A DNA stretch of 64,000 nt, from NCBI GenBank assembly GCA_905250125.1, contig CAJNOL010001251.1, forward strand, positions 1-64,000. The letters are read 5' to 3'. Position 1 is the stretch's first letter. Each line of letters begins with the position of its first letter. Below the pieces are notes generated by a model, which was not told the origin of the DNA, did not search any database, and saw only the letters and a list, made by a program, of their open reading frames with translations. Made by a program: the position numbers and the translations under genes. The stretch comes from Rotaria sordida. Taxonomy: Eukaryota > Rotifera > Eurotatoria > Philodinida > Philodinidae. Positions 1-11,400 of this stretch are shown here, piece after piece.

Positions 1-61
1 ACTTCAAGATGATCAAAGTTCATTAATGGCCGTATTGAACAAAAAAAATTTATGTATTGAT

Positions 62-436
62 TAGGGGTGTCAACTTTGCGTTCCGTTCCTAGGAACGGGG
101 AATGCTACCCCGTTCCTAGAAACTGGAACGCAACATACGTTTCTTTCACTTTTAATAGAAATTTTACTAATTCACCGAAGGAAAGCCAATTTCATAAAAA
201 TTAGGGATGTCAACGTACCCCGTTCCTCAGCATTCCGTTCCTAGGAACGGGGAACGCTACTCCTTTCCCGTTCCTGGGAACGGGGAACGGGGAACGTTGA
301 ACACTCAAACATAAAAAGAAAAGTGAATATGTCTAGAGACCTCGCCATGTTGAAATATAGCGTGGAAATGCGATTTTGACAAGCGTTCCCGTTCCTAGGA
401 ACGGAATGCTGAGGAACGGGGACGCTGACACGCCTA
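62..436. mobile_element. hAT-type MITE (non-autonomous), 375 bp
   Basis: The ends are inverted repeats: TAGGGGTGTCAAC at the left and the complement of TAGGCGTGTCAGC at the right. They are flanked by a perfect 8-bp direct repeat GTATTGAT (54-61 and 437-444). Eight-base duplications and TAGGGGTGTC-like termini are hallmarks of the hAT superfamily. The interior is built of short self-complementary GTTCCTAGGAACGG blocks and contains no transposase. Confidence 0.9.
201..309. mobile_element. Nested 109-bp hAT-like insertion inside the MITE
   Basis: Flanked by perfect 8-bp repeats CATAAAAA (193-200 and 310-317). Its ends TTAGGGATGTCAACG and (complement) TTTGAGTGTTCAACG are imperfect inverted repeats like those of the host element. 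The sequence just inside its left end (CCCCGTTCCTCAGCATTCC) also occurs inverted at the right end of the outer element, so both belong to related families. Confidence 0.65.
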
Positions 437-738
437 GTATTGATGGTCTTCAAGAACAAATTGTTACTCTTCAACAATCTAATGATGATCTTAAACAATC
501 TAATGATGATCTGAAACAATATAATGATCATTTGCAATACGAACTGAAGTTGTTAAAAATGATTTGTGGTATATGACATTATATTTTTAAAAATTGATCG
601 TCATTAGATTTCTGTTTCTTTAGGTCTTACATCGTTATCGACAATTGCGCTTGGTGCATATATTATCTTTCACAAGGTAATATCTACTTATATTTTCTAT
701 AAAAGTATTATTTTCTTTTAAATTTATAGGTCAAATAA

Positions 739-1419
739 TCTATCTAACTGTACATCATCAACATACTCATTATGTTCAACCAAAACTTCATCATCATCAT
801 CAGTAATATGATTATCGTTCTCTTTTTTTTCACTAACATAATTATGGTGTTGTTGATTGGTTTTTTTCATAAACATCATGTTCTTATTCGTGTTCATGTT
901 CTTATTCTTGTTCATGTTCTTATTCTTGATTATGTTCTTATTCTTGTTCATGTTCTTCGATTTATATACTGATGATGATTGTCTGTTTTTTGGTCTTCTT
1001 AAAACTATTTTCTCATTCACTATCAATCATTGATCTTAACTTTTTCTGATACATAATATTATAGTTCAGATTTTTCGTTAACATATAATCATAACTGTTG
1101 ATTTTTTTCTCTATTATTAGGACTTTTTTTTACTTATTATTAATCGTTCTGGTCTTTATATTTCATTAATAAATATGATTTTTGTTGTTGATTCTTTCAT
1201 TAAGACAATAATGACTCTAAATAATTTTTCCTTAATAAATTCATCGTGATTTTCCTGGAGATCTTGCAAAAGTTATTCGAATTGTGAAAAACAAGTGCAT
1301 GTAGTCAAACTTTTCTGAGTATTTAAAACAACAATTAATGGGCTTGTTCTTTTTTTTTTCTATCGTTCATTTACACTGACAAAAAAAGGTATATCTATAC
1401 AAAAAAAAACGAACGAAAT
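739..1419. repeat. Gene-free spacer with an 18-bp tandem array
   Basis: About 680 bases between two convergent gene ends. Bases 877-957 hold about five copies of an 18-bp unit (CATGTTCTTATTCTTGTT). The minus strand is open here and would read as lysine/asparagine/methionine repeats; I treat that as low complexity, not a gene. The rest is AT-rich with homopolymer runs and nothing recognisable. Confidence 0.5.
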
Positions 1420-2712
1420 TCAGTTAACTTTTTGTCCTTTATAAACCGGTGGTTTTGGATCACTTGGTAAATCAATAAATTCTTTTTCAACTTCAATATT
1501 TGTTTGTTCTTCTACATTTTTTTTATGTGGAAGATCACTTAATGTCATATGTTTTCGTGGTGGTGGATCTTGAAATAGTCCTGGACCTTCGAGTGGATAT
1601 CGAACATGTGAATATGGATTATCAAGTGGTCGATATTTATCAGCAGCTGTTAATACTTCTTCTTCTTTTAATTGTTCATCCATTTTTTTAATTTCATCTA
1701 ATGATTGTTGTATTGTATATACTTGATCATCATATTTTGGACCGACACACCATAATGTTTCAAGATCATTTTGTTCACGCATTTCAGCATCCATTAAATG
1801 TAAAACAATATAACCTAAGAAATGAACAAAAAAAAAAGAATTAATTTGACAATTTTCTTTCCTATAAACTTACCCATATCCATAGCATGCCATTTTGTAC
1901 CATCACGACATTCATTACTTAAGTAAGGATCACTTGGTTTTTTTTTAGCTTTATACTAAATAATAAATATTTATATGTACAGGATGTCCTCAAATTCACT
2001 ATAAAAATAAAAATTCGAATATCTTCGCCGCGTTTTGATCATAATGATAGTTTGTTTGTTTTTTTTTTAATTTCTAAAAAACACTTTCTGTGAAGGATTT
2101 CTATATAAGAGAGATATTCGAAGTTTTTTTTTTCCATAATAATTTCTGAGACATCCTGTATAATTTTTTATTTTGATTTGAAGTGTTCTTCCTTACTAAT
2201 TTATTAATATATTCACTTGTACTTTTCAAATGACGAGCACTAAAAGCAGTAGCTAATACTAAATATCGAGCATATTGTTGTTCTGGTGGAATTTCAATAA
2301 CACATATATCTTTCATACGTTCATCACGAAGTATTTGAACAATATCATCTAAATCAAATACACCTGTTTTTCCACCTAGAAGAGAAAAAACAAAATAAAC
2401 AATAAGTTTTTTTCTGTCTACAAATAAAAAAGCAAAAACAATGATCTAATACAGACGATTGATATGATGACGATATTCATCACGTGTTGAAGGTTGATTA
2501 TTAATTTCAAGTTTTTCAAATTCATATAATTTTTCAATTTCATGTTTACGTTCTTTGGGAATATTTTGAGCAATTTCTTCTACTGTATATTGATTTCCTG
2601 GATGAAGACGAACACGAGGTTCATCATGTGAACGAGAATTTGATGATCGACTAGCTGAACGATATATAATGAAAGGTGATTGTCGAATAAATGAAGGTAT
2701 TAAACGTAACAT
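1420..2712 (-). CDS. MALSU1: Mitochondrial ribosomal large-subunit assembly factor (RsfS/iojap family)
   Basis: Exons 2712-2457, 2375-2197, 1955-1874 and 1814-1420 give 303 residues. The first ~40 residues are basic and hydrophobic (MLRLIPSFIRQSP...), as for a mitochondrial import signal. Residues ~86-200 form the iojap domain: GVFDLDDIVQILRDE, MKDICVIEIPPE, a SARHLKS motif, then WHAMDMGYIVLHLMDAEMR and DLETLW. Family members bind uL14m and keep the mitochondrial large subunit from joining the small one too early. Human MALSU1 has about 234 residues; this one has a longer charged C-terminus. I chose the ATG at 2712 because a strong acceptor (TTTATTTCAG) lies 8 bases upstream, so an upstream ATG at 2742 would be in removed sequence. 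Intron 1 keeps frame only with donor GTCTGT at 2456, not the nearby GTATTA, so that junction is less certain. Its start is 164 bp after the FDXR stop. Confidence 0.88.
1980..2158. mobile_element. Mariner-type MITE in MALSU1 intron 2
   Basis: Terminal inverted repeats CAGGATGTCCTCAAATT and (complement) CAGGATGTCTCAGAAATT are flanked on both sides by TA (1978-1979 and 2159-2160), as expected for Tc1/mariner insertion. About 179 bp, no coding capacity. Most of the intron is this element. Confidence 0.75.
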
Positions 2713-2720
2713 TATTTTAT

Positions 2721-2722
2721 CT
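2721..2722 (-). promoter_or_regulatory. Splice acceptor just upstream of the MALSU1 ATG
   Basis: TTATTTCAG|ATAAAATAATG on the minus strand. No upstream exon is apparent in the 164 bp to the preceding gene, so this may be a spliced-leader trans-splice site. Confidence 0.5.
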
Positions 2723-2876
2723 GAAATAAAGATATTAAACACTAAAAAAGTAACTATTTATTTGATGTACTGTCAATCAACAAAATATTATCTGGAAGAT
2801 AAAAGAAAGAAAAAAAGAAAGCCTAACAAGTGCTCAAATACATAAAATATTTAAATATGAGCTCTTTTGTTTTTTT

Positions 2877-5077
2877 TTAAGATGCAGTTAATTCAAGCAT
2901 TTTTTGAATATTGAGTATTTTTTCACGTGGTTTTCCTTTTGTATGACCAAGATTTGTTTCATGTGCATCTAGTTTTTTCCAATCTTCATATGAAATACAT
3001 CGAATTTGACGAGATTTAGCAAGTGCTATTAAACCATCACCTCCTGATTTAACATCATGTAAATTAGTTAAATGACCTTGTTCAACATCTTCCATAATTC
3101 GTTTAGCAACTGTATGAGCTAGAAAATATTAAAAATAATAAATTAATAATAGAATTGAAACTTGTCATACATTCTGTTGTAGTTTCAGCAATAACACCTC
3201 GAGCTCCTCGTCCAATCCAACCAGTACAATAGAAGCCAGGTCGATCATCAATACGATATTGTCGATTTCGAATAATACCACGTTCTGTATCAAATGGTAA
3301 CCATGGATCGATCTATATTCAAATAAAAGTGGCCATTCAAAAAGGCCCCATATTGTTCTTTACTGTTATCCAATACTGTATTCTAACTTTTCTTTTTTTT
3401 TTTTGGTATTGTGAATTTGAAGAACGAGATGTCTTTCCAACGTGTCATGTTTACGCAAGATACTACATATTCTCGAATAATTTACAGTAAAAACTAAAAT
3501 ATACCACTTACCATTTTAGCTTCATTAGAGTCGAATATCCTATAATGTATGGAATACTTCCTGTAGAAGCATTATACTTAAACTTCTTGGTTATCTTTAT
3601 CCGTATAGAATCTGAGGAAAACTAATTTCATAAGTTCGATATTATTACCGACAAATGATCTAAGAGTAGTACATAGAAGGATGGCAGCTAGGTTCGAATG
3701 TACTAACTCTCATATACATGATGATTTCTCTAGACATGAACGAAACTATCTTGCTCATGTCTATACTCACTCTGCCACATGTTCGATGATAACATATTTC
3801 TATACTCGAACTGAATAAGAAAAAAATAATTCTCTTAATTCTTACCTGGACGCCATAATAACCAATACTTTTAATGACAAGACCACATGGTATTGTTTCT
3901 ATAGTTCCATTTGGTTGAACGGATAGATTTGGATCAGAAAAATCACCATTAGCTACCGATTCTGTATGTTCGAAATCAACACTTTCAACCAGTGTTTTTC
4001 CATTTAATTGTTTTGGACGACGCCAAAATTTTAAATACCAAAATCGTTCAGCATTATTTTGTGATTGTTCTATAGATAAAAATAGTTTTCTTAAGACATA
4101 GTAATAAATTTCAAAAAAAAAAGACAAACAAACTTGTTCGAGCTGTTTTTAACATTAATTCAGTTAATCTTTTTCTTGGTCGTTCTAATTTATCAATCAT
4201 AATTTGATCAATTTGATTAAAATCTTCTTTATTTAACATTGATTGTACACCATTTAATTTAGTAAGTTCACGAAGTTCTTTTATAGTAAATGATACTTGC
4301 ATAGGTCCACGTCGAGCAACAAGTATTACATGTCGTATTCGACTTTGACGAAGTGTATCAAGTGCTATATCAGTAATATCTGTTTTAGCTAAATCATCAA
4401 TAGATGAAAGAAGCATTCGAGCACAATCAAGTGCTACATTTCCCATTCCTATAATAATAGCTTGATCTGTATGATTAAGTTGTGGTCGAAGTTGAGCATT
4501 GTCTGGTACACCTATTTGAAAAATATTTTTCATTTTTTTTTTTTTTATAATGAATTTTAAAAAAAAATATTTTGTGTTTTTTTTTTTGCATCTTACCATT
4601 ATACCATCCAACAAAATCTTTAGCAGAAAAAACATTTTCTAATGTTGTCTCACCAGGAATATGTAAATTACGTTCAACAGATGAACCATAAGCAAGAACA
4701 ATAATATGATAAAATTCTTGTAATTCTTTTAATCCAATCGTTTTACCAATATGAATATTTCCAATAAAACGTACACGTTCATGTTCAGCTATTTTTGTAA
4801 ATGTATTTATAACATTTTTAACTTCAGGATGATCAGGTGCAACACCATATCGAACAAGACCAAATGGTACAGGTGCTTTTTCAATTATATCAATTGTTGT
4901 TGGTATTGTTTGACTGAGTTTAAGTAAATTTTGTGTTAAATAAAAACCAGCTGGACCACTGCCGATAACACAAATACGTATAGGTGATGAAGATACTGTA
5001 GAATTATTTGAAACTATTGAAAGTGATCGTCGAATAAGACAAGGTACAAAACAACGTCGGATAACATTAGTAAACAT
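2877..5077 (-). CDS. FDXR: NADPH:adrenodoxin (ferredoxin) oxidoreductase, mitochondrial
   Basis: Exons 5077-4597, 4511-4134, 4069-3846, 3312-3171 and 3118-2877 give 488 residues, against about 491 in human FDXR. It passes electrons from NADPH through FAD to mitochondrial ferredoxins, feeding Fe-S cluster and steroid/haem chemistry. Visible motifs: FAD-binding GSGPAGFY at residues 39-46 after an Arg-rich import peptide; [22 protein letters not shown]; the NADP-binding GMGNVALD (182-189) and [21 protein letters not shown] near the end; and [12 protein letters not shown] plus GKPREK at the C-terminus. All splice sites are GT-AG and the frame closes. Intron 3 (3313-3845) is 533 bp with nothing recognised. 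The ATG at 5077 starts the basic leader and follows an acceptor at 5100-5101. Next on the same strand are MED6 (601 bp upstream) and MALSU1 (164 bp downstream). Confidence 0.95.
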
Positions 5078-5678
5078 TGACAAAATATTAAAAATAATTC
5101 TAGAATCAAATATGAAAAAATAATTTTTAGACAAACTTTCGATGGCTTAACTTGTAAATATTCTCTCTTAATGGACGCCCCATTTTTGAAAACGGTTAGG
5201 CGAACAATTATGAAACGTTCAAGGCCGATAAATCTCGATAAGTAGAGCAAACGTTGTCATAGAAATATGAAGGTTATAAAGGTCAAAGTGGCTAGAAGTT
5301 CCCCCTCAGCAAAATTCTATACTTCTTTTTTTCGAGCTCCAATTTTTTTTATGACAACAAGGATCAAATTGAAGTACGTGTTGTTTTCAATGGTATAAAG
5401 TTTTTAGAGACTGCTGAATTTCGTAGAAACAACATTCTGAAGAAAAAAAAAACATGGACTCGAATGAATGATTTTTGCATTTATTCTATAACATAAATTT
5501 GTCTAATTTGCAATGAAATTAAAACTTTAAACATTTCAATTTTATTCTTTTGTTATTCTTCAATCTTATTTATGGATATCGTATCTATTAAAAATAATAA
5601 CCAAATATCATGTTAAACATCTTTTTTTTTTCACATTGAATATACAATAATACAGAAAGAAAAAAAACATGAATAGTT
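5078..5678. other. FDXR-MED6 spacer
   Basis: About 600 bp, AT-rich. It contains the acceptor-like AG at 5100-5101 on the minus strand (GATTCTAG|AATTATT), 22 nt before the FDXR ATG. The remainder shows poly-A/T tracts and nothing else I can name. Confidence 0.4.
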
Positions 5679-8213
5679 CTATTTTTGAGTTTTTTGTTTT
5701 TTAACTTCGATCATAGGTCGTTCACTTGTAGTTGATTGTGAATCCGATGGTGTACGTTCTTCTTTTCCTATGATGTAAAAAAAAAAAAAAAGTTTAATTA
5801 AATTTTTCTTTTTCTTCAAACTTCATACGTGGAAGATTAGTATCTCCACCAGCAATTGCTGTTGTTTCATTATTTGTTGTTGAAGGAGGTATTGCAGTTT
5901 GTGTTGTTGTTCCAGCTGGTATTCGTGGTCGAAAACGTTCATGATAATTATGAAATATTGTATCAAAACGAATACGTTGAGTATTTGTTAAAGCTTTATC
6001 TTTCGATGAATCTTTCTTTATTAATTCATCTATATTATTTATGAATAGATTTTAATTAAAAAACAAAAAAAAAAAAAGTAAAAAGAAACAAACCAGATGA
6101 ATTATTCGTTTTCCAATAATAACCTGATGAAGGATGATAAGCAGCTCTTTGTGATGCTAGAAAAATAAATCAATTTTTTTTTTTTTGTTCACATATGAAT
6201 TATTACCTTCATCAAAAGCTTTGCCAAAATGATGAACAGCAGTTAACTAAACAATAAAATGAATAAAAAAAAAAAAAGATAAATCATTAAAACAGAATAT
6301 TTACTAATCGATGACTAATAACAGATGCTGCATCAGGAGCTTGATAAATATGACCGGGTGCAAGAATATAATATTCTTGAAGTGGTCTTACTAAAAAAAA
6401 TAATATGTCAAATATAACAGATAATTATATATTCAAAATCATTATTTAATAAAGAATAAAAATTACAATTTTATGATCAATATAATCAGGTTTAACACTA
6501 GCCCAGTAGTATATCTTCAGATGAAATAAATTATTAGATATAATAATATGCAAGCGATATAATATAAAAATCTACGTTATTCGAAGTGAAACTAATTTTA
6601 AAATGAAAAAAAAAACTTAGCAAAGAGACCTCAAAGAGTCGAATTTTACTGTCATATATTCAGAAAATGAGAGCAACAATATAGTTTTAGAGACCATGAA
6701 TACGTCCTTCGGAAGAGGAGGACTCAATATTCCGAGGAGTGTCACATTTTTGGTTCTCAGAATGAGCCAAAAGTTACCAATTCGTCTTGAATGACATCAA
6801 AATTGAATTTATTTTTGTTTGATTTTTTACGGTTCTTATTTTATCTATATAAAGCTGAGATGATATATGGCTAGACACATGCAAAGGCGGCTAACCAGAT
6901 CTTGCACTCTAGCATGAAGATCGTGATATTTTATAAATTCATATCGAAAACAAAATAACTCTAGAAAAAAAACCATTTTTCATGTTACTCAGTACGAATT
7001 AAGTATTGACAAGACAAGCAGAAATCTATAAAGATTCATCTCTGAGTTTTTTTACCTCTAGTAAGATATTTATGAAACAATCGAATTAGTAAATTTCAAA
7101 CTAAGACTGTGCCCATAAGTAGGTCTTGTTGAGATATTGAATATCCAAAAACAAATATATGTCACAAATAGTGATGAACGGTATCAATCGTTTTGCACAA
7201 CCTCTAATGTCCTTTCTCTCAGAGATTCATCATTTTTTCTAATTCATTGGTACTTCATCTATTCTGCACGTTTATGTGTTCGACAATTCTGTTGTTGACG
7301 AAATAAAAAAAAAGAATTAATTTTACTATTAAAATTTTAACAGTAAATATGGAAATACACAACCATAAAAGATATCATTCACAATGAAAAAGTGTACGGA
7401 CCTAGCCACCATTTATGCTCATATCTAGTCACGAGGAAAGGTAAAGAAACTCAATGGTTACTATCGATCGGCAATATTCAGGTTGAAATTTCGTATTTCG
7501 ATTATCTAAAATTTCATTAGAACTTATTTATGGGCAAAATATCAGTTCGATTGACAAGGCGCACTTAGTGACATTTTCTCCTTAGCCTAAGAATGATGAA
7601 AAGAAATTTAATTTTCTTTTCGAATTTGTAGTTCATTGGCGGCTCTACACAATATTCGGAAACCGTCTCAATCCGTTACTTTATTATTACTCCAAATGGA
7701 TAGTCTCTATGAATGGGTCGAAAATAGTCTAAAGTCAAAATGACCAGCTTTTTTTAACAATGATTTCATGTTTTGTTTGTTTTACATACATTCATTTGGT
7801 CCTTCACGAAAATGTTTTCGAATAATATACAAAACTGGATCTTGTCGATGTATAAGTGCATATTCAATACCAGTTGCATTTAACTATCAAAAACAAAAAA
7901 AAAAGAAAAATTTTGAATAAAATATATTTATTTTCTCATACCATAGCTTCAACTGGAAGATTTCTCGTATAAATTTGTTCATTTAAACTTGATCGATCAT
8001 AAAATGGATTTCCTATTTGACAAAAATAAGCTAATGCTGTTTCTTCACTTAATTCTGTATTAAAATGTTGAAACCAAGATAAATCACTCCAATTAAGATT
8101 AAGCAGACTTTCTAGAGATTTATTTTAAAATTTAACATGTTTTATTTTGTTTAAATAAAAAAAAACAAAAAGTTTTTTTGTTTTTTTCTTCATTTACCCT
8201 TTGATAAATCCAT
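5679..8213 (-). CDS. MED6: Mediator complex subunit 6
   Basis: Eight exons: 8213-8198, 8111-7942, 7883-7790, 6390-6305, 6246-6207, 6156-6094, 6029-5829 and 5767-5679. They give 252 residues (human MED6 has ~246). MED6 is a head-module subunit of Mediator, linking activators to RNA polymerase II. Recognisable blocks: LNLNWSDLSWFQHF and GNPFYDRSSLNEQ near the start; GIEYALIHRQDPVLYIIRK; LQEYYILAPGHIYQAPDAASV; HRLLTAVHHFGKAFDEA; and AAYHPSSGYYWK. The C-terminus is a low-complexity Thr/Ser/Lys tail ending KKQKTQK, as variable as in other species. Exon 1 codes only for MDLSK plus one base. Intron 3 (6391-7789) is 1.4 kb; no element was identified in it. It starts 240 bp after the SETDB1 stop, with a possible trans-splice acceptor (CTTTGTAG) at 8223-8224. 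Confidence 0.95.
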
Positions 8214-8222
8214 ATAAGAAAT

Positions 8223-8224
8223 CT
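8223..8224 (-). promoter_or_regulatory. Acceptor-like AG upstream of the MED6 ATG
   Basis: CTTTGTAG|ATTTCTTATATG on the minus strand, 9 nt before the start codon, in the 240-bp SETDB1-MED6 gap. Possible cis or trans splice acceptor. Confidence 0.35.
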
Positions 8225-8453
8225 ACAAAGCACAAAATCGAATAATGATCACATATATATATATGTGTGTATGTTCAAATCTGTTTTTGTTTTTCTCGTT
8301 TTCCAGAAAAAAGAAAAGAAAAACAAAACTTTATCAACAAAAGAAAAGAAAAAAGAAAAAAACATAAGACCGAACAAAAAAAAAGGCACTATTCTACAAA
8401 AATCTGTTTTCTTGTTTGTTTGTTTTTTTTTGGTATTTAATTATAATCAAAGA

Positions 8454-11400
8454 CTAGAGAACTCGACGACGACATTCAGCTGCACCACAATGACAATCCA
8501 TTCGACGACCAGCTATTTCACCTACTGTATAATTATAATCCCAACTAAAACACAAAAATAAAAATGAATCTATAAAGATTTTAATTTCTTTATTTTCTAT
8601 ACCATAATTCTGTGCCTGATCGAATTGTTTTTGTAGCAAAAAAACCAATCCATGGAAAATGTATATCATGTGTCTATTTAATAAAAAAAAAACAAAAATT
8701 TTAATATATAGAAAAAAAATTTCAATTTAATTTTACATCAACAAAAACATTTTGTACAGCTATATTTGGTGAACATGAATGATTAAAATATCGTCCTATA
8801 TTACCAACTAATTTAGCATCAAGTGTATATACAACACCATCATAATCAGGTAATACTGTACGATTTAATGTTGAATTATTATCATTATCTTCAGATATTG
8901 TTTTTGATGATTTTTTTCCATCTTTTTTTAATAATTCACGTGCACGTGATTGAAGATTAGCATTTCGAAGACGAGTACTAGCTATTTAAATAGAATTTTT
9001 TTATTTGTCATATGATCAACATTTTAATTTTATTTTAGATCTTAGAGAGAAAAATCAGAGCTATTCGACATGATTTTTTTTGTCCTATTGTATTGCGGTT
9101 TAGCATTGGAACCAGTCCGGTAGAAATCGGAATTTCACCTGTTGAAAGTTTTCAAAACTCTTCTTTGTTAACCCTATTTTTGACCATAAAAACTAAGGTG
9201 TCACATGTTTTTTTCTGAGGTTTTCTTTAAAAAGATTCATTATGATGAGTATCTTTTACAAGCATCACTAAACTATTTCATATTTGTAGCCATTTTTTCT
9301 AAAAATCGGTTTTCAAAAAAATTCGATATTTTTCCACCTTTTTTTTTAACCGGTTTCAAGTCTGTTGCGGTTACACCTGAATTTCATTGCTATAAGCTCT
9401 GGTTAGATTGTCAATGAACCTAAAAATATCCAGTGTATTTCACGATCTCTCATAAATAAAAGAATTTCATAAATTTACAAAGATGAAGAATAATATCCAG
9501 TTTTTTGGTTATTGCCCAAGCGTTTCTTGAAGTAAATGTAGTCAATCATGGGAAACATTCTAAGGTTCGGGTTTGATACATGTCTTATTGAGTTAGAAGA
9601 AGAATTTTGTATTCTTTTTGAATATGAATTTAATATTTTTGTAAGACTTTTCGATTGAAATTTCTCTAGTCATCTTTAAGAATCTAATAAATAATAGTTA
9701 TACATATACCTGATTCAGTACTTGACGGAGATGTATCACTTACATCTTCTTCTTCATCATCCTGTTCTAAATGGCCACTATTCTGTTCTTCTTCTGAATC
9801 ATTATTAATATTCTTCGAAGAAAAATAAAACAAAATTTTTCTATGTAGGTTTTTTTTTTGTTTTAATTTTTAATATTTACTTCAAAAAAATCTAAATCTG
9901 CTTGATATTCATCACCAAGTAATTTTCCTCTTTCATCAGCTTGTTCACTAGTAAATATTTCACCTGAATAAACACTAATAAATGTACCTATTGGAAGATC
10001 ATGTAGAGTTCGTACACCCCAACCACGTCCAACAGTTTTGAATAACTATTTAAAAAAAAAAAGAAATGAATTTTTCATTTCATTTATTAATCGAAAATGA
10101 TCACTTGAAGTTGTGCAATAATACCATTTTGTACAACACGATTCGAACATGTTTGTTTATTACATGAACATCTGCTATTACATTCATAAATTCCTCCAGG
10201 AACATTTTTAAGTAAACGTCGATAACGATAACCAAGTTGATGAAGAATTTCTCCTTGACTTTTATGTTTTGCTTTCATAGTTCTAACACGTTCATCACCA
10301 ATTAATTCAGCATATTTCAAAGTACGTAACCAACCTAATCAAATAGAAATTTACAGTTCAACAGTAGATTTTAATTTTATTCAATAACTCTCAATAGCTA
10401 GAAAAAATATTTTTAATAGTTGAAGCAGTTTCCTATGAAGATAAGTATTTATCAAATTTTTCTTTAGTGGTTCGGAAGAGAAATCTCTGGAAAATGAAAA
10501 TTTCAATAAACAGCTTTGCAAATAAGTTCATCTACTGGAGAAAAACATTTCTGAACAAAAAAAAGATGCCTCCAAGCTATTTTCACTGAACTTTACTCAT
10601 TCTACAAAAGGTCTCAAAGTGTAAAACACCCTTTTAGGTTTATCGCACAATGATTGTCGTTCGCTAAAGATAGGTCGTAGAGAACTCGAGAACATCAAAA
10701 TGTTTTCTCTATCACATGATTGATAGAATTCAGAAAATCGATTTAGGAAGTCTTGATTTTTCAGAGACCTTTACACGTAACCCTATTGATTGGAATTTCA
10801 CAAGCACTATGTAGACCCAAATGAGCTATGAGTATCATGAAAATATTACATTGGCGCATAAGTTCTGAGAATTTTTTTTTCTGGTTTAACAATAACTTTA
10901 TTTTTCAACAAGGATATGCAACGTCAATCAACAATATAATCGCCATTGTTTTACATAAGTATGGACGTTTGGTTCCACACCAGTTATCCAAAGACAACTT
11001 GGTTCAGCGAGCATCGATTTGTGCTTCATTGCTTTTCAGACAAAAGCATGAGCCCTTTTTGGATCGAATTGTTACTGGAGATGAAAAATGGGTATGTTAT
11101 GTCAACGTGCATCGCAGAAGGCAGTGGCGTGATCATGGCTAAAAGCCATTTCCAAATGTAAAACCAGACACGCATCCAAAGAAGATAATGTTGTGCATCT
11201 AGTGAGATATGAATGGTGTCATCTATTTCGAGCTGTTAGATATCAATCAAACGATTACCACCAATGTCTACTCTCAACAATTGCAGCGATTGAATAAAGT
11301 TCTATTTCAAAAGCGACCGGCTTTGGCGAATCAAAAAGCCGTCATCCTTCTCCATGACAATAGTTGACCTCATGTGGCATAGTTGACTCAGCAAAAAATC

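Larger units (their letters stand above)
1..738 (+). pseudogene. 3' end of a tail-anchored coiled-coil protein gene, split by a hAT MITE
   Basis: The reading frame is open from base 2 to 61. It resumes in the same frame at base 445 once the insertion 62-436 and one copy of its 8-bp target duplication are ignored. The exon then runs to 568 (donor GTATAT), followed by exons 624-676 and 730-738 (TAA). The encoded tail is a glutamine/asparagine-rich coiled coil with a repeated QSNDDLK motif, then a hydrophobic segment of about 17 residues (GLTSLSTIALGAYIIF) and HKVK. This is the layout of a C-terminal membrane anchor. As it stands, the frame hits TAG at 62-64, the first three bases of the inserted element, so this copy would lose its anchor. 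Splicing GT54 to AG437 would remove 384 nt, one more than the 383-nt insertion, so it would not restore the frame. The 5' part lies outside the window and I do not recognise the family. Confidence 0.7.

Noticed and set aside
724..1026. 100-codon minus-strand ORF rich in Lys/Asn/Met
   Set aside because: It is produced by an 18-bp tandem repeat and low complexity, overlaps the end of the plus-strand gene, and has no family match.
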